Shown here: positions 1 to 8,448 of the stretch, piece by piece
How the letters are laid out: the number at the start of each line of letters is the position of its first letter
Position numbering within the stretch: position 1 is the first letter of the stretch
Assembly: GCA_002314945.1 (NCBI GenBank)
Contig: DCHV01000103.1
Location: 1-58,849 of the forward strand
Length of the DNA stretch: 58,849 nt
Direction: 5' to 3'
From: Prevotellaceae bacterium UBA1743
GTDB taxonomy: Bacteria > Bacteroidota > Bacteroidia > Bacteroidales > Bacteroidaceae
The notes under the pieces: generated by a model
Told to the model about the DNA's origin: nothing
What the model saw: only the letters and a program-made list of their open reading frames with translations
The model's database searches: none
Made by a program: the position numbers and the translations under genes

Positions 1-31
1 ATACATAGGAAACATGCGAAACTTGTGTTCT

Positions 32-469
32 TTATTTGGCCAGGACTTTCTTGGCAGAAGCAACGTTTGCATCCCGGAACTCACGTGGAGACTGCCCCGT
101 ACGTTTGTAGAAGGCAGCATAGAAGGACTGACGATTGGCAAACCCCACGGTCTTCGCCACGTCCTCCATGGTCATTTGTTCGCAATGGGGATCCTTCAGG
201 ATATACATAGCCTCCTTTATCCGGAACTCATTCACCATCTGGGAATAGTTATCCTGATACCGCAGGTTCACGATAGCGCTGATGTAGCGGGTATTCGTGT
301 CCAGTTCCTTGGCCATCATCTGAGCGCTGTAGTTAGGATCTCGATATTTTTTCTCGATGATGAATTTCGCCATTATTTTCTCATACAGGCTCTCCACCAT
401 AGCTGGATTTATGAGCAGACGATACAATGGTGTTTTCTCCTTTTTTTCGGTCAGATTGTACTTTCCCAT
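32..469 (-). CDS. AraC-family helix-turn-helix transcriptional regulator
   Basis: A 145-residue protein whose last ~100 residues carry an AraC-type DNA-binding domain: a first helix-turn-helix (YSAQMMAKELDTNTRYISAIVN) and a second one ending in the family signature GFANRQSFYAAFYKRTGQSPREFR. The N-terminal ~45 residues are too short for a sugar-binding or periplasmic sensor domain, so this looks like a stand-alone regulator or the output half of a signalling protein. I chose the ATG at 469, not the one at 496, because a strong promoter (-7 box 494-501, -33 box 521-524) overlaps 496. It is divergent from recQ with about 100 bp between the starts. The target is unknown. Confidence 0.85.
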   Translation of the reverse strand: MGKYNLTEKKEKTPLYRLLINPAMVESLYEKIMAKFIIEKKYRDPNYSAQMMAKELDTNTRYISAIVNLRYQDNYSQMVNEFRIKEAMYILKDPHCEQMTMEDVAKTVGFANRQSFYAAFYKRTGQSPREFRDANVASAKKVLAK

Positions 470-493
470 GACAAAATTTACTTTATTCTTCTG

Positions 494-524
494 CAAAAAT
501 ATGTTTTTTATTCATCATTGCAAA
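494..524 (-). promoter_or_regulatory. Bacteroidales-type promoter of the AraC-family gene
   Basis: On the minus strand there is a -33 box TTTG (521-524), a 19-bp spacer and a -7 box TATTTTTG (494-501, matching TAnnTTTG). The transcript would start close to 487, which leaves the ATG at 469 as the first usable start. Confidence 0.7.
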
Positions 525-545
525 AAAAAACCGATAATAAAATGG

Positions 546-553
546 TATCTTTG
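546..553 (+). promoter_or_regulatory. -7 box upstream of recQ
   Basis: TATCTTTG matches TAnnTTTG and lies 20 bp before the recQ ATG. A TTG 25 bp further up is the only -33 candidate, which is a longer spacing than usual. Confidence 0.45.
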
Positions 554-572
554 CCTTACATTTTATCATTTC

Positions 573-2411
573 ATGGAAAAGGAAGAAGTATTAAAACGAT
601 ATTTCGGTTACGACGCATTCCGCCCAGGGCAAAGCGGGATAATAGACCATGTCCTCCAGGGGAAGAGCGCATTGGTACTCATGCCCACAGGCGGCGGAAA
701 GAGCCTGTGCTACCAAGTCCCAGCCCTCATGTTTACGGGGCTCACGATAGTCGTATCCCCCCTTATTTCCTTGATGAAGGATCAGGTGGAAGCCCTCCGG
801 TCAAACGGGATCGCAGCACGCGCACTCAACAGCGCCAGTTCGGAGACAGAGAACTCCATCATACGCAGGGAATGCATCGAAGGCATGGTAAAACTTCTGT
901 ACATCTCCCCCGAGCGCCTGATGATGGAACTGCCCATCCTCATCCCCCATATACGCATCTCCCTGTTCGCCATCGACGAGGCACACTGCATCTCGGGATG
1001 GGGCCATGATTTCAGGCCGGAATACCTCCAGCTCGGAGTGCTCAGGGAACAATACCCCACAGTCCCCATCCTGGCACTGACCGCCACGGCCGACAAGGTG
1101 ACACGCACCGACATATTGGAACAGCTGAAGATGCCCGACGCACGTGTCTTCATTTCCGACTTCGACCGCCCCAACCTCAATCTGGATGTGATGCGCGGAC
1201 TCGACGCGTCGGGGAAGCGCAGGGAGATACTCAATTTCATGATCAGGCACAGGGACGACAGCGGGATCATCTACTGCATGAGCAGAAAGAACGCCGAGCA
1301 GACCGCGCAGTTCCTCCAGACACACCATTTCACAGCCACTGTATATCATGCAGGGCTGAGCAACTACGAACGCGACAAGGCTCAGGAAGACTTCATCAAC
1401 GACCGTATTCAGGTCGTCTGTGCCACCATCGCCTTCGGCATGGGAATCAACAAGAGCAATGTCCGCTTCGTCATCCACTACAACCTGCCCAAGAGCATAG
1501 AGAACTTCTATCAGGAAATAGGCCGTGCAGGCAGGGACGGACTACCCAGCGACACCCTGTTGTTCTATTCCGTCAGCGACATCATCCAGCTCACACACTT
1601 CGCCCAGGAGAGCGGCCAGAAGGAAGTGAACATGGAAAGGCTAAGAAGGATGAGGGAATATGCCGAATCCGACGTATGCCGCCGCAGGATACTCCTCAAT
1701 TATTTTGGCCAGCCCACCACCTGCAATTGCGGGAACTGCGATGTATGCCGCAATCCCCCACAGAGATTCGACGGGACGCAACTCGTCCAGAAGGCACTGA
1801 GCGCCATCATGAGGACGGGAGAGAACATCACCATGCGCACCTGTGCCGACATCCTGTGTGGGATATACAGCCCCGAGGTAAAGAATCATCAGTATCACTC
1901 CATCAAGACCTTCGGAGCAGGACACGACCTGCCCATACGGGATTGGAGCGACTACCTGCTGCAGATGCTCCAGTCAGGGTATGTCGAATTGCAATACGAC
2001 AACCATTGCCACATGCGCATCACCGATGCAGGCAGGGACGTCCTCTTCGGACGAGCCACGGCACAATTGGCGATCGTACGGGAAGCCGAGCCACCAGCAC
2101 GGTCCACGCAGAAACGGAGGAGGAAGACAGAAGCACTCTATCAGACCCACCTGAACCTCACACCCCCGCAACCCGAGGAAGTCCAGGAAGACACCGCCCT
2201 GTTTGATGCACTGCGCGAGCTTCGCCGCAAACTTGCATTGGAGCAAGGGATGCCCCCCTACATCATCTTCTCCGACAAGGTACTTCATGCCTTGGCACAG
2301 GAAAAGCCCCTCACCACCGAAGCCTTCGGCCAGATAAGTGGTATAGGAGAATACAAGCGACAAAAGTACGGAGAACTCTTCGTCTCCTTCATCAAGGAAT
2401 TCCATCCATAA
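573..2411 (+). CDS. recQ: ATP-dependent DNA helicase RecQ
   Basis: A 612-residue 3'-5' DNA helicase used in recombination and replication-fork repair. Visible in order: the N-terminal FRPGQ motif 0, Walker A MPTGGGKS (residues 37-44), the DEAH box in IDEAHCISGWGHDFR, the helicase C-terminal domain with the QEIGRAGRDG motif VI, the zinc-binding cysteine cluster (CRRRILLNYFGQ then CNCGNCDVC), the winged-helix RQC region and a C-terminal HRDC domain (KLALEQGMPPYIIFSDKVLHALA). Length fits the family. The start at 573 is chosen because motif 0 follows at once and a -7 box lies 20 bp upstream; the open frame continues upstream with unrelated residues. The gene is monocistronic, followed by a long non-coding region. 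Confidence 0.96.
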   Translation: MEKEEVLKRYFGYDAFRPGQSGIIDHVLQGKSALVLMPTGGGKSLCYQVPALMFTGLTIVVSPLISLMKDQVEALRSNGIAARALNSASSETENSIIRRECIEGMVKLLYISPERLMMELPILIPHIRISLFAIDEAHCISGWGHDFRPEYLQLGVLREQYPTVPILALTATADKVTRTDILEQLKMPDARVFISDFDRPNLNLDVMRGLDASGKRREILNFMIRHRDDSGIIYCMSRKNAEQTAQFLQTHHFTATVYHAGLSNYERDKAQEDFINDRIQVVCATIAFGMGINKSNVRFVIHYNLPKSIENFYQEIGRAGRDGLPSDTLLFYSVSDIIQLTHFAQESGQKEVNMERLRRMREYAESDVCRRRILLNYFGQPTTCNCGNCDVCRNPPQRFDGTQLVQKALSAIMRTGENITMRTCADILCGIYSPEVKNHQYHSIKTFGAGHDLPIRDWSDYLLQMLQSGYVELQYDNHCHMRITDAGRDVLFGRATAQLAIVREAEPPARSTQKRRRKTEALYQTHLNLTPPQPEEVQEDTALFDALRELRRKLALEQGMPPYIIFSDKVLHALAQEKPLTTEAFGQISGIGEYKRQKYGELFVSFIKEFHP

Positions 2412-2761
2412 CGAGAGAGAGGCAAGTTCCCTTTGTCAAGAGGCGAGAGTCATGAGTCGGTTTATTCCCTCGGAGAGGGATGGTTTATGACCTTTGTGGA
2501 CTTCGGCAGATAGCTGTTTTTGGAAGCAGATAGATGCGGAATCGTCGCAGATGATTCTGAGAAGAAGTCCAGAAAGGTGTTTTTGTCGCCTGCCCTGAGC
2601 TTTTTCGAAGGGGTTTTTGTCTTTGGGGGGTGTCTAATTTCCGAAATGTCTAAATGTCTAATTTCCTAAATTTCTCACAATGGAAATGCAGAAATCTCGT
2701 CATGGGATAGAAAATATCTCGGTATAGAATGAGCGCGCTATGACGGAAATTTTTCCGGCAA
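2412..2761. other. Intergenic region after recQ, no gene seen
   Basis: No convincing coding sequence. It holds a small hairpin (tccctc/gaggga, 2466-2480) without a U-tract, direct copies of a 16-bp word tgtctaatttcc(g/t)aaa at 2631-2646 and 2655-2670, and a gagagtcatgagtc-like motif near 2447 that resembles sequence flanking the repeat region at 50.1 kb. Confidence 0.5.
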
Positions 2762-3097
2762 AGCGTTACAGCGTTACAGCGTTACAGCGTTACAAAGGAA
2801 TTTTTGTAACGGAAATACACCGACACGACCACGACCACAGTCAGAAAACCTTATTTATATATATTATATATTAAGATATTTATTTATATTTTTTTCTTTA
2901 AAACAAAAACCCCCTCTAAGTCCCCCCCAAACACAATGGGTGTACACCGACATGAATCCGTGTCCGTGTATTTCAAAAACTGAAAAAAGGTTTGTAACGC
3001 TGTAACGCTGTAACGCCCGAGAAAATAACCCTCTGATTTTCAAGGAAAAATTTCACAAACTACACGCGTTACAAGCGTTACAAGCGTCACAAACGTG
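2762..3097. repeat. Repeat element A: iterated arms inverted around an AT-rich core, plus a third direct array
   Basis: Left arm: four perfect 8-bp copies of agcgttac (2762-2793), then gaaatacaccgacacg (2812-2827). Centre: an AT-rich tract (about 2850-2895) and the palindrome ggtgtacacc (2939-2948). Right arm in inverted orientation: the complement of gaaatacacggacacg (2959-2974, 15 of 16 matching) and three gtaacgc(t) units (2994-3016). Positions 2771-2797 and 2990-3016 are inverted copies with 26 of 27 matches. A third array of 9-bp units gcgttacaa (3066-3092), in the same orientation as the left arm, follows. There is no coding capacity. The layout is shared with the element at 50.16-50.51 kb. 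Confidence 0.85.
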
Positions 3098-3291
3098 TAA
3101 TCCCCCTAATAAAAGTTGAATGGATTTTACCTTAAACCCGACTATATGTTGAGTGATTTTTGCTTAACTCCAGTCAAAGTTGAATGCAGGCTAAAAAGGA
3201 ATGATTCAGATAAATGACATTTTTTACAGAAATATCTCCGATGAATGAAATAATAGGTGTACATTTGCAAAAACAAAAATAACAAAAAGAA
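3098..3291. other. Leader region of the lipoprotein gene
   Basis: Non-coding. It contains two copies of aagttgaatg about 63 bp apart (near 3113 and 3177) and the promoter box listed separately. No gene seen. Confidence 0.4.
3260..3267 (+). promoter_or_regulatory. -7 box upstream of the lipoprotein/DUF2264 pair
   Basis: TACATTTG matches TAnnTTTG, 24 bp before the ATG at 3292. No clear TTTG -33 box at the usual distance. Confidence 0.45.
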
Positions 3292-3879
3292 ATGAAAAAG
3301 TATTTATTCCCTGTTTTGGCCCTGGTGATGGCCATGAGTTTCACAAATTGTGGTGATGATGAAGAAATAAAGAAGGATCCCGTGGAGAAGGAGAAGACAA
3401 GGGAGTTCTTGTTGGATCTTGCCTTCAACGACAGCCTGCTCGTTTGTGCAGACGTTACCCTGAAGGTGTATGCTGATGGTGATTCCACCATCAAGAAATT
3501 GTCTGATAGCGACTTCACGCCCATGACGATTGATGGTTCAACCGAATTGTCTCAGAAAATTTTGGATAATATACTTCTTGCAGATAGCGCACTGTCCACG
3601 GGACTGGAGAAACGAATAAAGAAATGTTCGATAGCTATCCCTGTCAAAAACGAAGGAACGGTGAATTGGAAAACTGTATTCACCAAAAAGGACAACCTGA
3701 ACATAGAAAACACCGAGATCAATTTCCTGAGGGCAAATCAAGTCGGCTATAGTATAAATGGTGAAAGTGTATGGTCTGGTACAGAAGCCATCCTTCAAAT
3801 GGGATTGTACGTATCAGAATTGGATACCTACTTCGACATCATCAACGATGGTGACGGGTCTGGTATAATTATTTTTTAG
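3292..3879 (+). CDS. Hypothetical lipoprotein
   Basis: A 195-residue protein with a lipoprotein signal peptide: a hydrophobic stretch, then FTNC with the lipidated Cys at residue 20, followed at once by acidic residues GDDEE, which fits the Bacteroidota surface lipoprotein export signal. The rest is a soluble domain rich in Asp, Glu and Lys that I do not recognise; the C-terminus ends in a glycine/isoleucine run. It lies 18 bp upstream of the DUF2264 gene and is probably co-transcribed with it. Function unknown; likely exposed on the outer membrane surface. Confidence 0.75.
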   Translation: MKKYLFPVLALVMAMSFTNCGDDEEIKKDPVEKEKTREFLLDLAFNDSLLVCADVTLKVYADGDSTIKKLSDSDFTPMTIDGSTELSQKILDNILLADSALSTGLEKRIKKCSIAIPVKNEGTVNWKTVFTKKDNLNIENTEINFLRANQVGYSINGESVWSGTEAILQMGLYVSELDTYFDIINDGDGSGIIIF

Positions 3880-3897
3880 CAAAACCCGCACACGCAA

Positions 3898-5124
3898 ATG
3901 AAGCGATTCTCCTTCCTACTGAGTATTCTATTCTGCACGGTACTCCTCACCATTCCATGTGAAACAGAAGCCAAGAACAATGGCAAAGCAGACAGGGCAT
4001 ATTGGGTGAAGACACTCGACCAGATTGCGCGGCCTGTCATCTGGAACCTGAGTGAAGAAACGCTACGCTCCAACATGCCACTGGAGACACAGGACAAGCC
4101 ACACGAAATGGCTTATCTGGAGGCTTTTGGCCGTACCATGTGCGGAATAGGGGCTTGGCTGGAGCTGGGCCCAGACGAGACGAAGGAAGGGAAACTACGC
4201 GCAGAATACATCGACCGCACCCTGCGTGCTCTGAGTCATGCGGTGGATCCCACCTCGCCCGATCATCAAATCTTCGATGAACGCATCAATCGCCAGCCAC
4301 TGGTGGATGCAGCCTTCCTGTGCCAAGGACTGATACGCGCCAGGACACAGATTCTGAATCGTATGGATGCACGCACACGCGAGAACCTGATACGAGAACT
4401 GAAAACCGTCAGCAAGATACAGGCCTGGGGGAACAATTGGCTGCTCTTTGCTTCGATGGTAGAAGCCACACTGCTGGACATGACGGGTGAATGCAACGAC
4501 TCCATCCTGATCTATGGTGTAAAACGCTTCATCGAAGAAGGATGGTATGTGGGAGATGGATTGTACAGCGATGGACCGCAATATCATCAGGACTACTACA
4601 ATAGTTTTGTCATCCATCCTATGTTGACAGACGTGCTGATACTGATGCAGAAACACGGGAAGGATGTGGGGGATATGCTGGATAAACAATTGCAACGCCA
4701 GCAGCGGTATGCAGTACAGCAGGAACGTCTGATTTCCCCCGAAGGAACCTTCCCCTGTGTAGGCAGAAGCATCTGCTATCGCTTCGGCGCATTCCATTCG
4801 TTGGCACACACCTCGTACTACCATCGTCTGCCCGAGTCGCTATCCGCAGGACAAGTACGTTCCGCATTGACATCCGTCATCAGACGCCAGCTTTCCACCA
4901 AAGGCAATTTCGACAAGGACGGATGGTTGACAGTGGGTTTCTCCGGACACCAGCTAAAGATGTCGGAGACATACATCAACACAGGAAGCACCTATCTGTG
5001 CATGTCGGTATTCCTCCCCTTGGGATTGCCCTCCACAGATGCTTTCTGGACAGAACCCTTCACGCCATGGACCAACCTGAAGGCATGGCAGGGCATCAGT
5101 GTAGGCGCAGACCACGCCTTGTAA
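3898..5124 (+). CDS. DUF2264 family secreted protein
   Basis: A 408-residue protein with an N-terminal signal peptide (residues 1-25, ending near ETEAK). The body matches the DUF2264 pattern: RPVIWNLSEETLRSNMP, AYLEAFGRTMCGIGAWLEL, QAWGNNWLLFASMVEATLL, DGLYSDGPQYHQDYYNSFVIHPML and GRSICYRFGAFHSLA. The family is often found next to polysaccharide-degrading genes in Bacteroidales, and its repeated helices suggest an (alpha/alpha)6 toroid like some glycoside hydrolases and lyases; its reaction is not known to me. Here it sits with a lipoprotein rather than a SusCD pair. Its stop is 2 bp from the stop of convergent riboflavin synthase. Confidence 0.82.
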   Translation: MKRFSFLLSILFCTVLLTIPCETEAKNNGKADRAYWVKTLDQIARPVIWNLSEETLRSNMPLETQDKPHEMAYLEAFGRTMCGIGAWLELGPDETKEGKLRAEYIDRTLRALSHAVDPTSPDHQIFDERINRQPLVDAAFLCQGLIRARTQILNRMDARTRENLIRELKTVSKIQAWGNNWLLFASMVEATLLDMTGECNDSILIYGVKRFIEEGWYVGDGLYSDGPQYHQDYYNSFVIHPMLTDVLILMQKHGKDVGDMLDKQLQRQQRYAVQQERLISPEGTFPCVGRSICYRFGAFHSLAHTSYYHRLPESLSAGQVRSALTSVIRRQLSTKGNFDKDGWLTVGFSGHQLKMSETYINTGSTYLCMSVFLPLGLPSTDAFWTEPFTPWTNLKAWQGISVGADHAL

Positions 5125-5126
5125 TT

Positions 5127-5735
5127 TCAAGAATTGAGCAAGTCCTGCATACGTGCCAGGTACTTGCCTACGATGTCGAACTCCAGATTCACCACCGTAC
5201 CCGGCTTGATGGCGTGGAAATTGGTGTGCTCGAAAGTGTAGGGAATGATGCACACCTGAAAGGTGTCGGCAGTAGGACGGCACACGGTAAGGCTGACTCC
5301 ATTGACCGTGACACTCCCCTTGTCAACCGTAAAATAACCATGAGCCACCATCTCGCGTGAGCTCTGGTAACGGAACGTGTATTGGTGACTACCCTCCTGA
5401 TCCTGCACATCGATACAGGTGGCTGTCTGATCCACATGTCCCTGTACAATGTGGCCATCCAATCGCCCGTTCATCTGCATACTCCGTTCCACATTGACAA
5501 GGTCGCCCACCGACAGCAGGTCCAAATTGCTACACTCCAGTGTCTCCCGCATGGCTGTGACCGTATAAGTACCATCCTGAATCCTGACCACGGTAAGGCA
5601 TACCCCATTGTGAGCCACGCTCTGATCGATTCCCAACTCATCCACAAAAGAACAGCTCAATGTGAAATGCACATTATCCTGCTCATGTTCGATAGCCACT
5701 ACACGTGCTGTCTCTTCCACTATTCCAGAAAACAT
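5127..5735 (-). CDS. ribE: Riboflavin synthase, alpha subunit
   Basis: A 202-residue enzyme that dismutates two 6,7-dimethyl-8-ribityllumazine molecules to riboflavin. It starts with the invariant MFSGIVEETARV and shows the two internally repeated lumazine-binding domains: GIDQSVAHNGVCLTV / RETLECSNL / VNVERSM in the first and GSVTVNGVSLTV / IPYTFEHTNF in the second. The open frame runs much further upstream, but homology starts exactly at 5735 and a consensus promoter lies at 5762-5793. It is a single gene, not clustered with other rib genes here. Confidence 0.95.
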   Translation of the reverse strand: MFSGIVEETARVVAIEHEQDNVHFTLSCSFVDELGIDQSVAHNGVCLTVVRIQDGTYTVTAMRETLECSNLDLLSVGDLVNVERSMQMNGRLDGHIVQGHVDQTATCIDVQDQEGSHQYTFRYQSSREMVAHGYFTVDKGSVTVNGVSLTVCRPTADTFQVCIIPYTFEHTNFHAIKPGTVVNLEFDIVGKYLARMQDLLNS

Positions 5736-5761
5736 ACGCAAACAAAAATTTAATACCGATG

Positions 5762-5793
5762 CAAAAGTAGTCCATTTTATCCCTTTGCACAAA
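5762..5793 (-). promoter_or_regulatory. Consensus promoter of ribE
   Basis: On the minus strand: TTTG (5790-5793), 20-bp spacer, TACTTTTG (5762-5769). One of the best matches to the Bacteroides promoter in the window. The leader is about 20-27 nt, so there is no room for an FMN riboswitch. Confidence 0.75.
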
Positions 5794-5885
5794 CGGAGGA
5801 ATGGTTTTGTATGGAAAACAACCCATTTTGTATAAAAATAATTAAAGTTCAAGAGCCATACACCTTCAATATGGAGAAAAACGAG

Positions 5886-5893
5886 TATATTTG
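5886..5893 (+). promoter_or_regulatory. -7 box upstream of the TolC-MacAB operon
   Basis: TATATTTG, 24 bp before the ATG at 5917. No TTTG at the usual -33 position. It would drive the seven-gene envelope operon. Confidence 0.5.
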
Positions 5894-5916
5894 CACTGGT
5901 TTTGAAAAATCGAATT

Positions 5917-7254
5917 ATGAGAAGAACAACATTGTTCCTGAGTACCGCCTTTTTGATAGGGTTTACTGCAAGCGCCCAGAATGTATGGAATCTGCAGGAT
6001 TGCATTTCCCATGCACTGGAACACAATATCCAAATCCAGAAGAACCGCATCAGTGAGGAGGAGGGGGATGTCGCCTTGTGGAAAAACAAAGGCGCACTGT
6101 TACCAAGCCTAAGCTTCAGCACAAGTCAGAATGTGGGTTATCGCCCCTTTACCGAGGTGATGAGCGTGGTACAAGGTGATCAGGTGACGAAAACAAAGAA
6201 CAACGTGACATATCAGGGCACATACGGTCTGAATGCACGTATGACGCTGTGGGATGGCGGAATAAGCCAGAAGAACATCGAGGCACAAAAACTGAAGAAC
6301 GAAATCACGGAACTGAACACCGAGCAAAGCGAGCTGACCATCCAGGAACAGATTGCCCAGCTCTATGTGCAGATTCTATACACCAAGGAGGCTCAGAAAG
6401 TAAACGAAACCTTGCTGGAGACCGCCACCAAGCAGTATGAAAGAGGAAGGGAAATGCAGGAACAGGGGCAGTTGGCCAAGGCAGACGTGGCGCAACTGGA
6501 AGCCCAGCTGAGCAGCAGCCAGTACGACGTGGTAAACAGCAAGACGCAAATCGCCAACTACAAGCGACAGTTGAAGGCTCTGTTGGAACTGGACCTGAAC
6601 ACCGAGTTCGACATCAAGGGGGAAGCTCCCACCGATGACGAAGTCCTGGCTCTGATTCCCAGTGCAGAGGAAGCCTATCAAAAAGCCTTGGATATACGAC
6701 CGGAAATAAAGAGCGCAGAACTGAGCATTGATGCTGCCGACCTGAACCTAAACATAGCCAAGCGAGGCTATCTGCCCACCATATCAGCCAGCGCAAGTTT
6801 AGGTGCCAACCACACCTCGGGAAGCAACGATTCATGGGGTGAGCAAATGAAGACCAATCTGAACATGAGTGCAGGTGTAACCGTGAGCGTACCCATCTTT
6901 GACAACCGCAAGAACAGCAGCAACGTGAAACAGGCCAAACTGCAGAAGGCCTCATCGCAGTTGGATTTGCAGGACAAGAAAAACACACTAAGCAGTACGA
7001 TCGAGCAATATTGGATAAATGCCAACAGCAACCAGCAGAATTTCCTGGCCGCACAAGCACGCGTGAAAAGTCAGGAGGTAAGCTACGAACTCCTGAACGA
7101 ACAGTTCGAGAACGGGCTGAAGAACGTGGTGGACGTGCTCCAGGGCAGGGACAACCTGATCACGGCCGAGCAAGCGATGCTGCAAAGCAAATACACCACC
7201 TTGCTGAACATTCAGTTGCTGAAATTCTACACGGGAGAAGATATCAATTTGTAA
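5917..7254 (+). CDS. TolC-family outer membrane efflux protein
   Basis: A 445-residue outer membrane channel. Signal peptide at residues 1-20 (ending TASAQ). The body shows two related OEP halves of long coiled-coil helices (for example EQIAQLYVQILYTKEAQKVNE and the matching EQYWINANSNQQNFLAAQ), each followed by the family-typical RPEIKSAELSIDAADLNLNIAKRGYLPTISASAS and PIFDNRKNSSNVKQA strands. I chose the ATG at 5917, which begins the signal peptide; an upstream in-frame TTG at 5902 is less likely. First gene of an operon with an adaptor and an ABC exporter, so it probably forms the outer membrane exit duct of a MacAB-like tripartite pump. Confidence 0.92.
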   Translation: MRRTTLFLSTAFLIGFTASAQNVWNLQDCISHALEHNIQIQKNRISEEEGDVALWKNKGALLPSLSFSTSQNVGYRPFTEVMSVVQGDQVTKTKNNVTYQGTYGLNARMTLWDGGISQKNIEAQKLKNEITELNTEQSELTIQEQIAQLYVQILYTKEAQKVNETLLETATKQYERGREMQEQGQLAKADVAQLEAQLSSSQYDVVNSKTQIANYKRQLKALLELDLNTEFDIKGEAPTDDEVLALIPSAEEAYQKALDIRPEIKSAELSIDAADLNLNIAKRGYLPTISASASLGANHTSGSNDSWGEQMKTNLNMSAGVTVSVPIFDNRKNSSNVKQAKLQKASSQLDLQDKKNTLSSTIEQYWINANSNQQNFLAAQARVKSQEVSYELLNEQFENGLKNVVDVLQGRDNLITAEQAMLQSKYTTLLNIQLLKFYTGEDINL

Positions 7255-7275
7255 AAAATAGAAAAAACATATACG

Positions 7276-8448
7276 ATGAGAAAACAAGCATACATCCCCA
7301 TGGCTGCATTCATACTGTTGACAGGTATATGTAGCAGTTGTGAAAAGAAAATCACTTTCAGTTACACCGAGGCAGAAGTGACCAAGCAGGACATTACCAC
7401 GAGTGTGACAGCCACAGGTACGATAGAACCGGTAACAAGTGTAGAAGTGGGTACTCAGGTGAGCGGTATCGTAAGCAAGCTCTACGTCGATTACAACAGC
7501 GTAGTGAAAGCCGGACAAGTAATTGCCGAGCTGGACCGTACCAACCTGATGAGCGAGCTGAACAGTACCCAAGCCAACCTGAAGAACGCACAGAACGAGT
7601 TGGAATACCAAGAAACCAACTACCATCGTTTCACGGCACTGTACGAAAAGGGGTTGGTAAGTGCCAACGACTACGAACAGGCACGCCTGAGCTACAACAA
7701 GGCACAACAGACCGTATCGATGCAAAAGGAGAACGTGAAGAAAGCTCGGACGAACTTAGGTTATGCCACCATCACCAGTCCCATCGATGGTGTGGTACTG
7801 AGCAAGGAAGTGGAGGAAGGCCAGACGGTAGCCTCCAGCTTCAACACCCCCACCCTCTTCACCATTGCCCAGGACCTTACCGCCATGCGAGTGATTGCCG
7901 ACGTGGACGAGGCTGACATAGGCGAGGTAAAAGAAGGGCAAAGGGTAACGTTCACGGTGGATGCATTCCCCAACGACACATTCGACGGATGTGTAACCCA
8001 GGTACGCCAAGAGGCTACCACAGAAAGCAATGTGGTCACCTACGAAGTAGTGATAAGCGCGCCTAACGAGGATCTGAAACTAAAACCAGGTCTGACAGCC
8101 AATGTAGTTATCTACACATTGGAACTGAAGGATGTACTGACCGTGCCAAGCAAGGCATTACGTTTCAACCCCAGCGAAGCAATGCTGAACGACGGGGAAA
8201 CCATTACTCCGGTCGAGGCAAAACAGAAGGTATGGGTGAAAGAGGGTGCCAATCTAAAGGCCATTGCCGTGGAAACGGGTACGACCAACGGCACTTTGAC
8301 ACAAGTACTGAGTGGCTTGAACGCAGGTACCATGGTACTCACGGATGTTCAGAGCAATGCCATGATGGGTGGAGAAGAAGAGGGAGCTCCCCAAAGCACC
8401 AATCCATTCATGCCAAAACCAAAGAACAAGAACAACAACAAAAAATAA
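7276..8448 (+). CDS. Periplasmic adaptor (membrane fusion) subunit, MacA-like
   Basis: A 390-residue adaptor. N-terminal signal with a possible lipidation Cys at residue 22 (CSSCEKK). Domains in order: lipoyl-type half-motif (GTIEPVTSVEVGTQVSGIV), a coiled-coil hairpin (about residues 95-160), the second lipoyl half (ATITSPIDGVVLSKEVEEGQTV), a beta-barrel domain (IADVDEADIGEVKEGQRVTFTVDAFP) and a membrane-proximal domain. The C-terminus is Lys/Asn-rich (KPKNKNNNKK). It bridges the inner membrane ABC exporter to TolC. Its stop overlaps the start of the ATPase gene by one base (TAATG), which indicates translational coupling. Confidence 0.92.
   Translation: MRKQAYIPMAAFILLTGICSSCEKKITFSYTEAEVTKQDITTSVTATGTIEPVTSVEVGTQVSGIVSKLYVDYNSVVKAGQVIAELDRTNLMSELNSTQANLKNAQNELEYQETNYHRFTALYEKGLVSANDYEQARLSYNKAQQTVSMQKENVKKARTNLGYATITSPIDGVVLSKEVEEGQTVASSFNTPTLFTIAQDLTAMRVIADVDEADIGEVKEGQRVTFTVDAFPNDTFDGCVTQVRQEATTESNVVTYEVVISAPNEDLKLKPGLTANVVIYTLELKDVLTVPSKALRFNPSEAMLNDGETITPVEAKQKVWVKEGANLKAIAVETGTTNGTLTQVLSGLNAGTMVLTDVQSNAMMGGEEEGAPQSTNPFMPKPKNKNNNKK

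Noticed and set aside
14..1009. A 331-codon plus-strand open frame across the AraC gene and recQ start
   Set aside because: Antisense and out-of-frame shadow of two well-supported genes; the translation has no domain sense.
2466..2480. Terminator of recQ
   Set aside because: A 6-bp hairpin is present but no U-tract follows on either strand.
2762..3097. CRISPR array
   Set aside because: The units are 8-9 bp and contiguous with no spacers of constant length, and no cas genes are present.
5736..5901. FMN riboswitch upstream of ribE
   Set aside because: The promoter lies only about 27-58 bp before the start, too close for the riboswitch, and no RFN-element motifs were seen.
5902..5916. Upstream TTG start for the TolC gene
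   Set aside because: It would place five extra residues (MKNRI) before a complete signal peptide that begins at the ATG at 5917.
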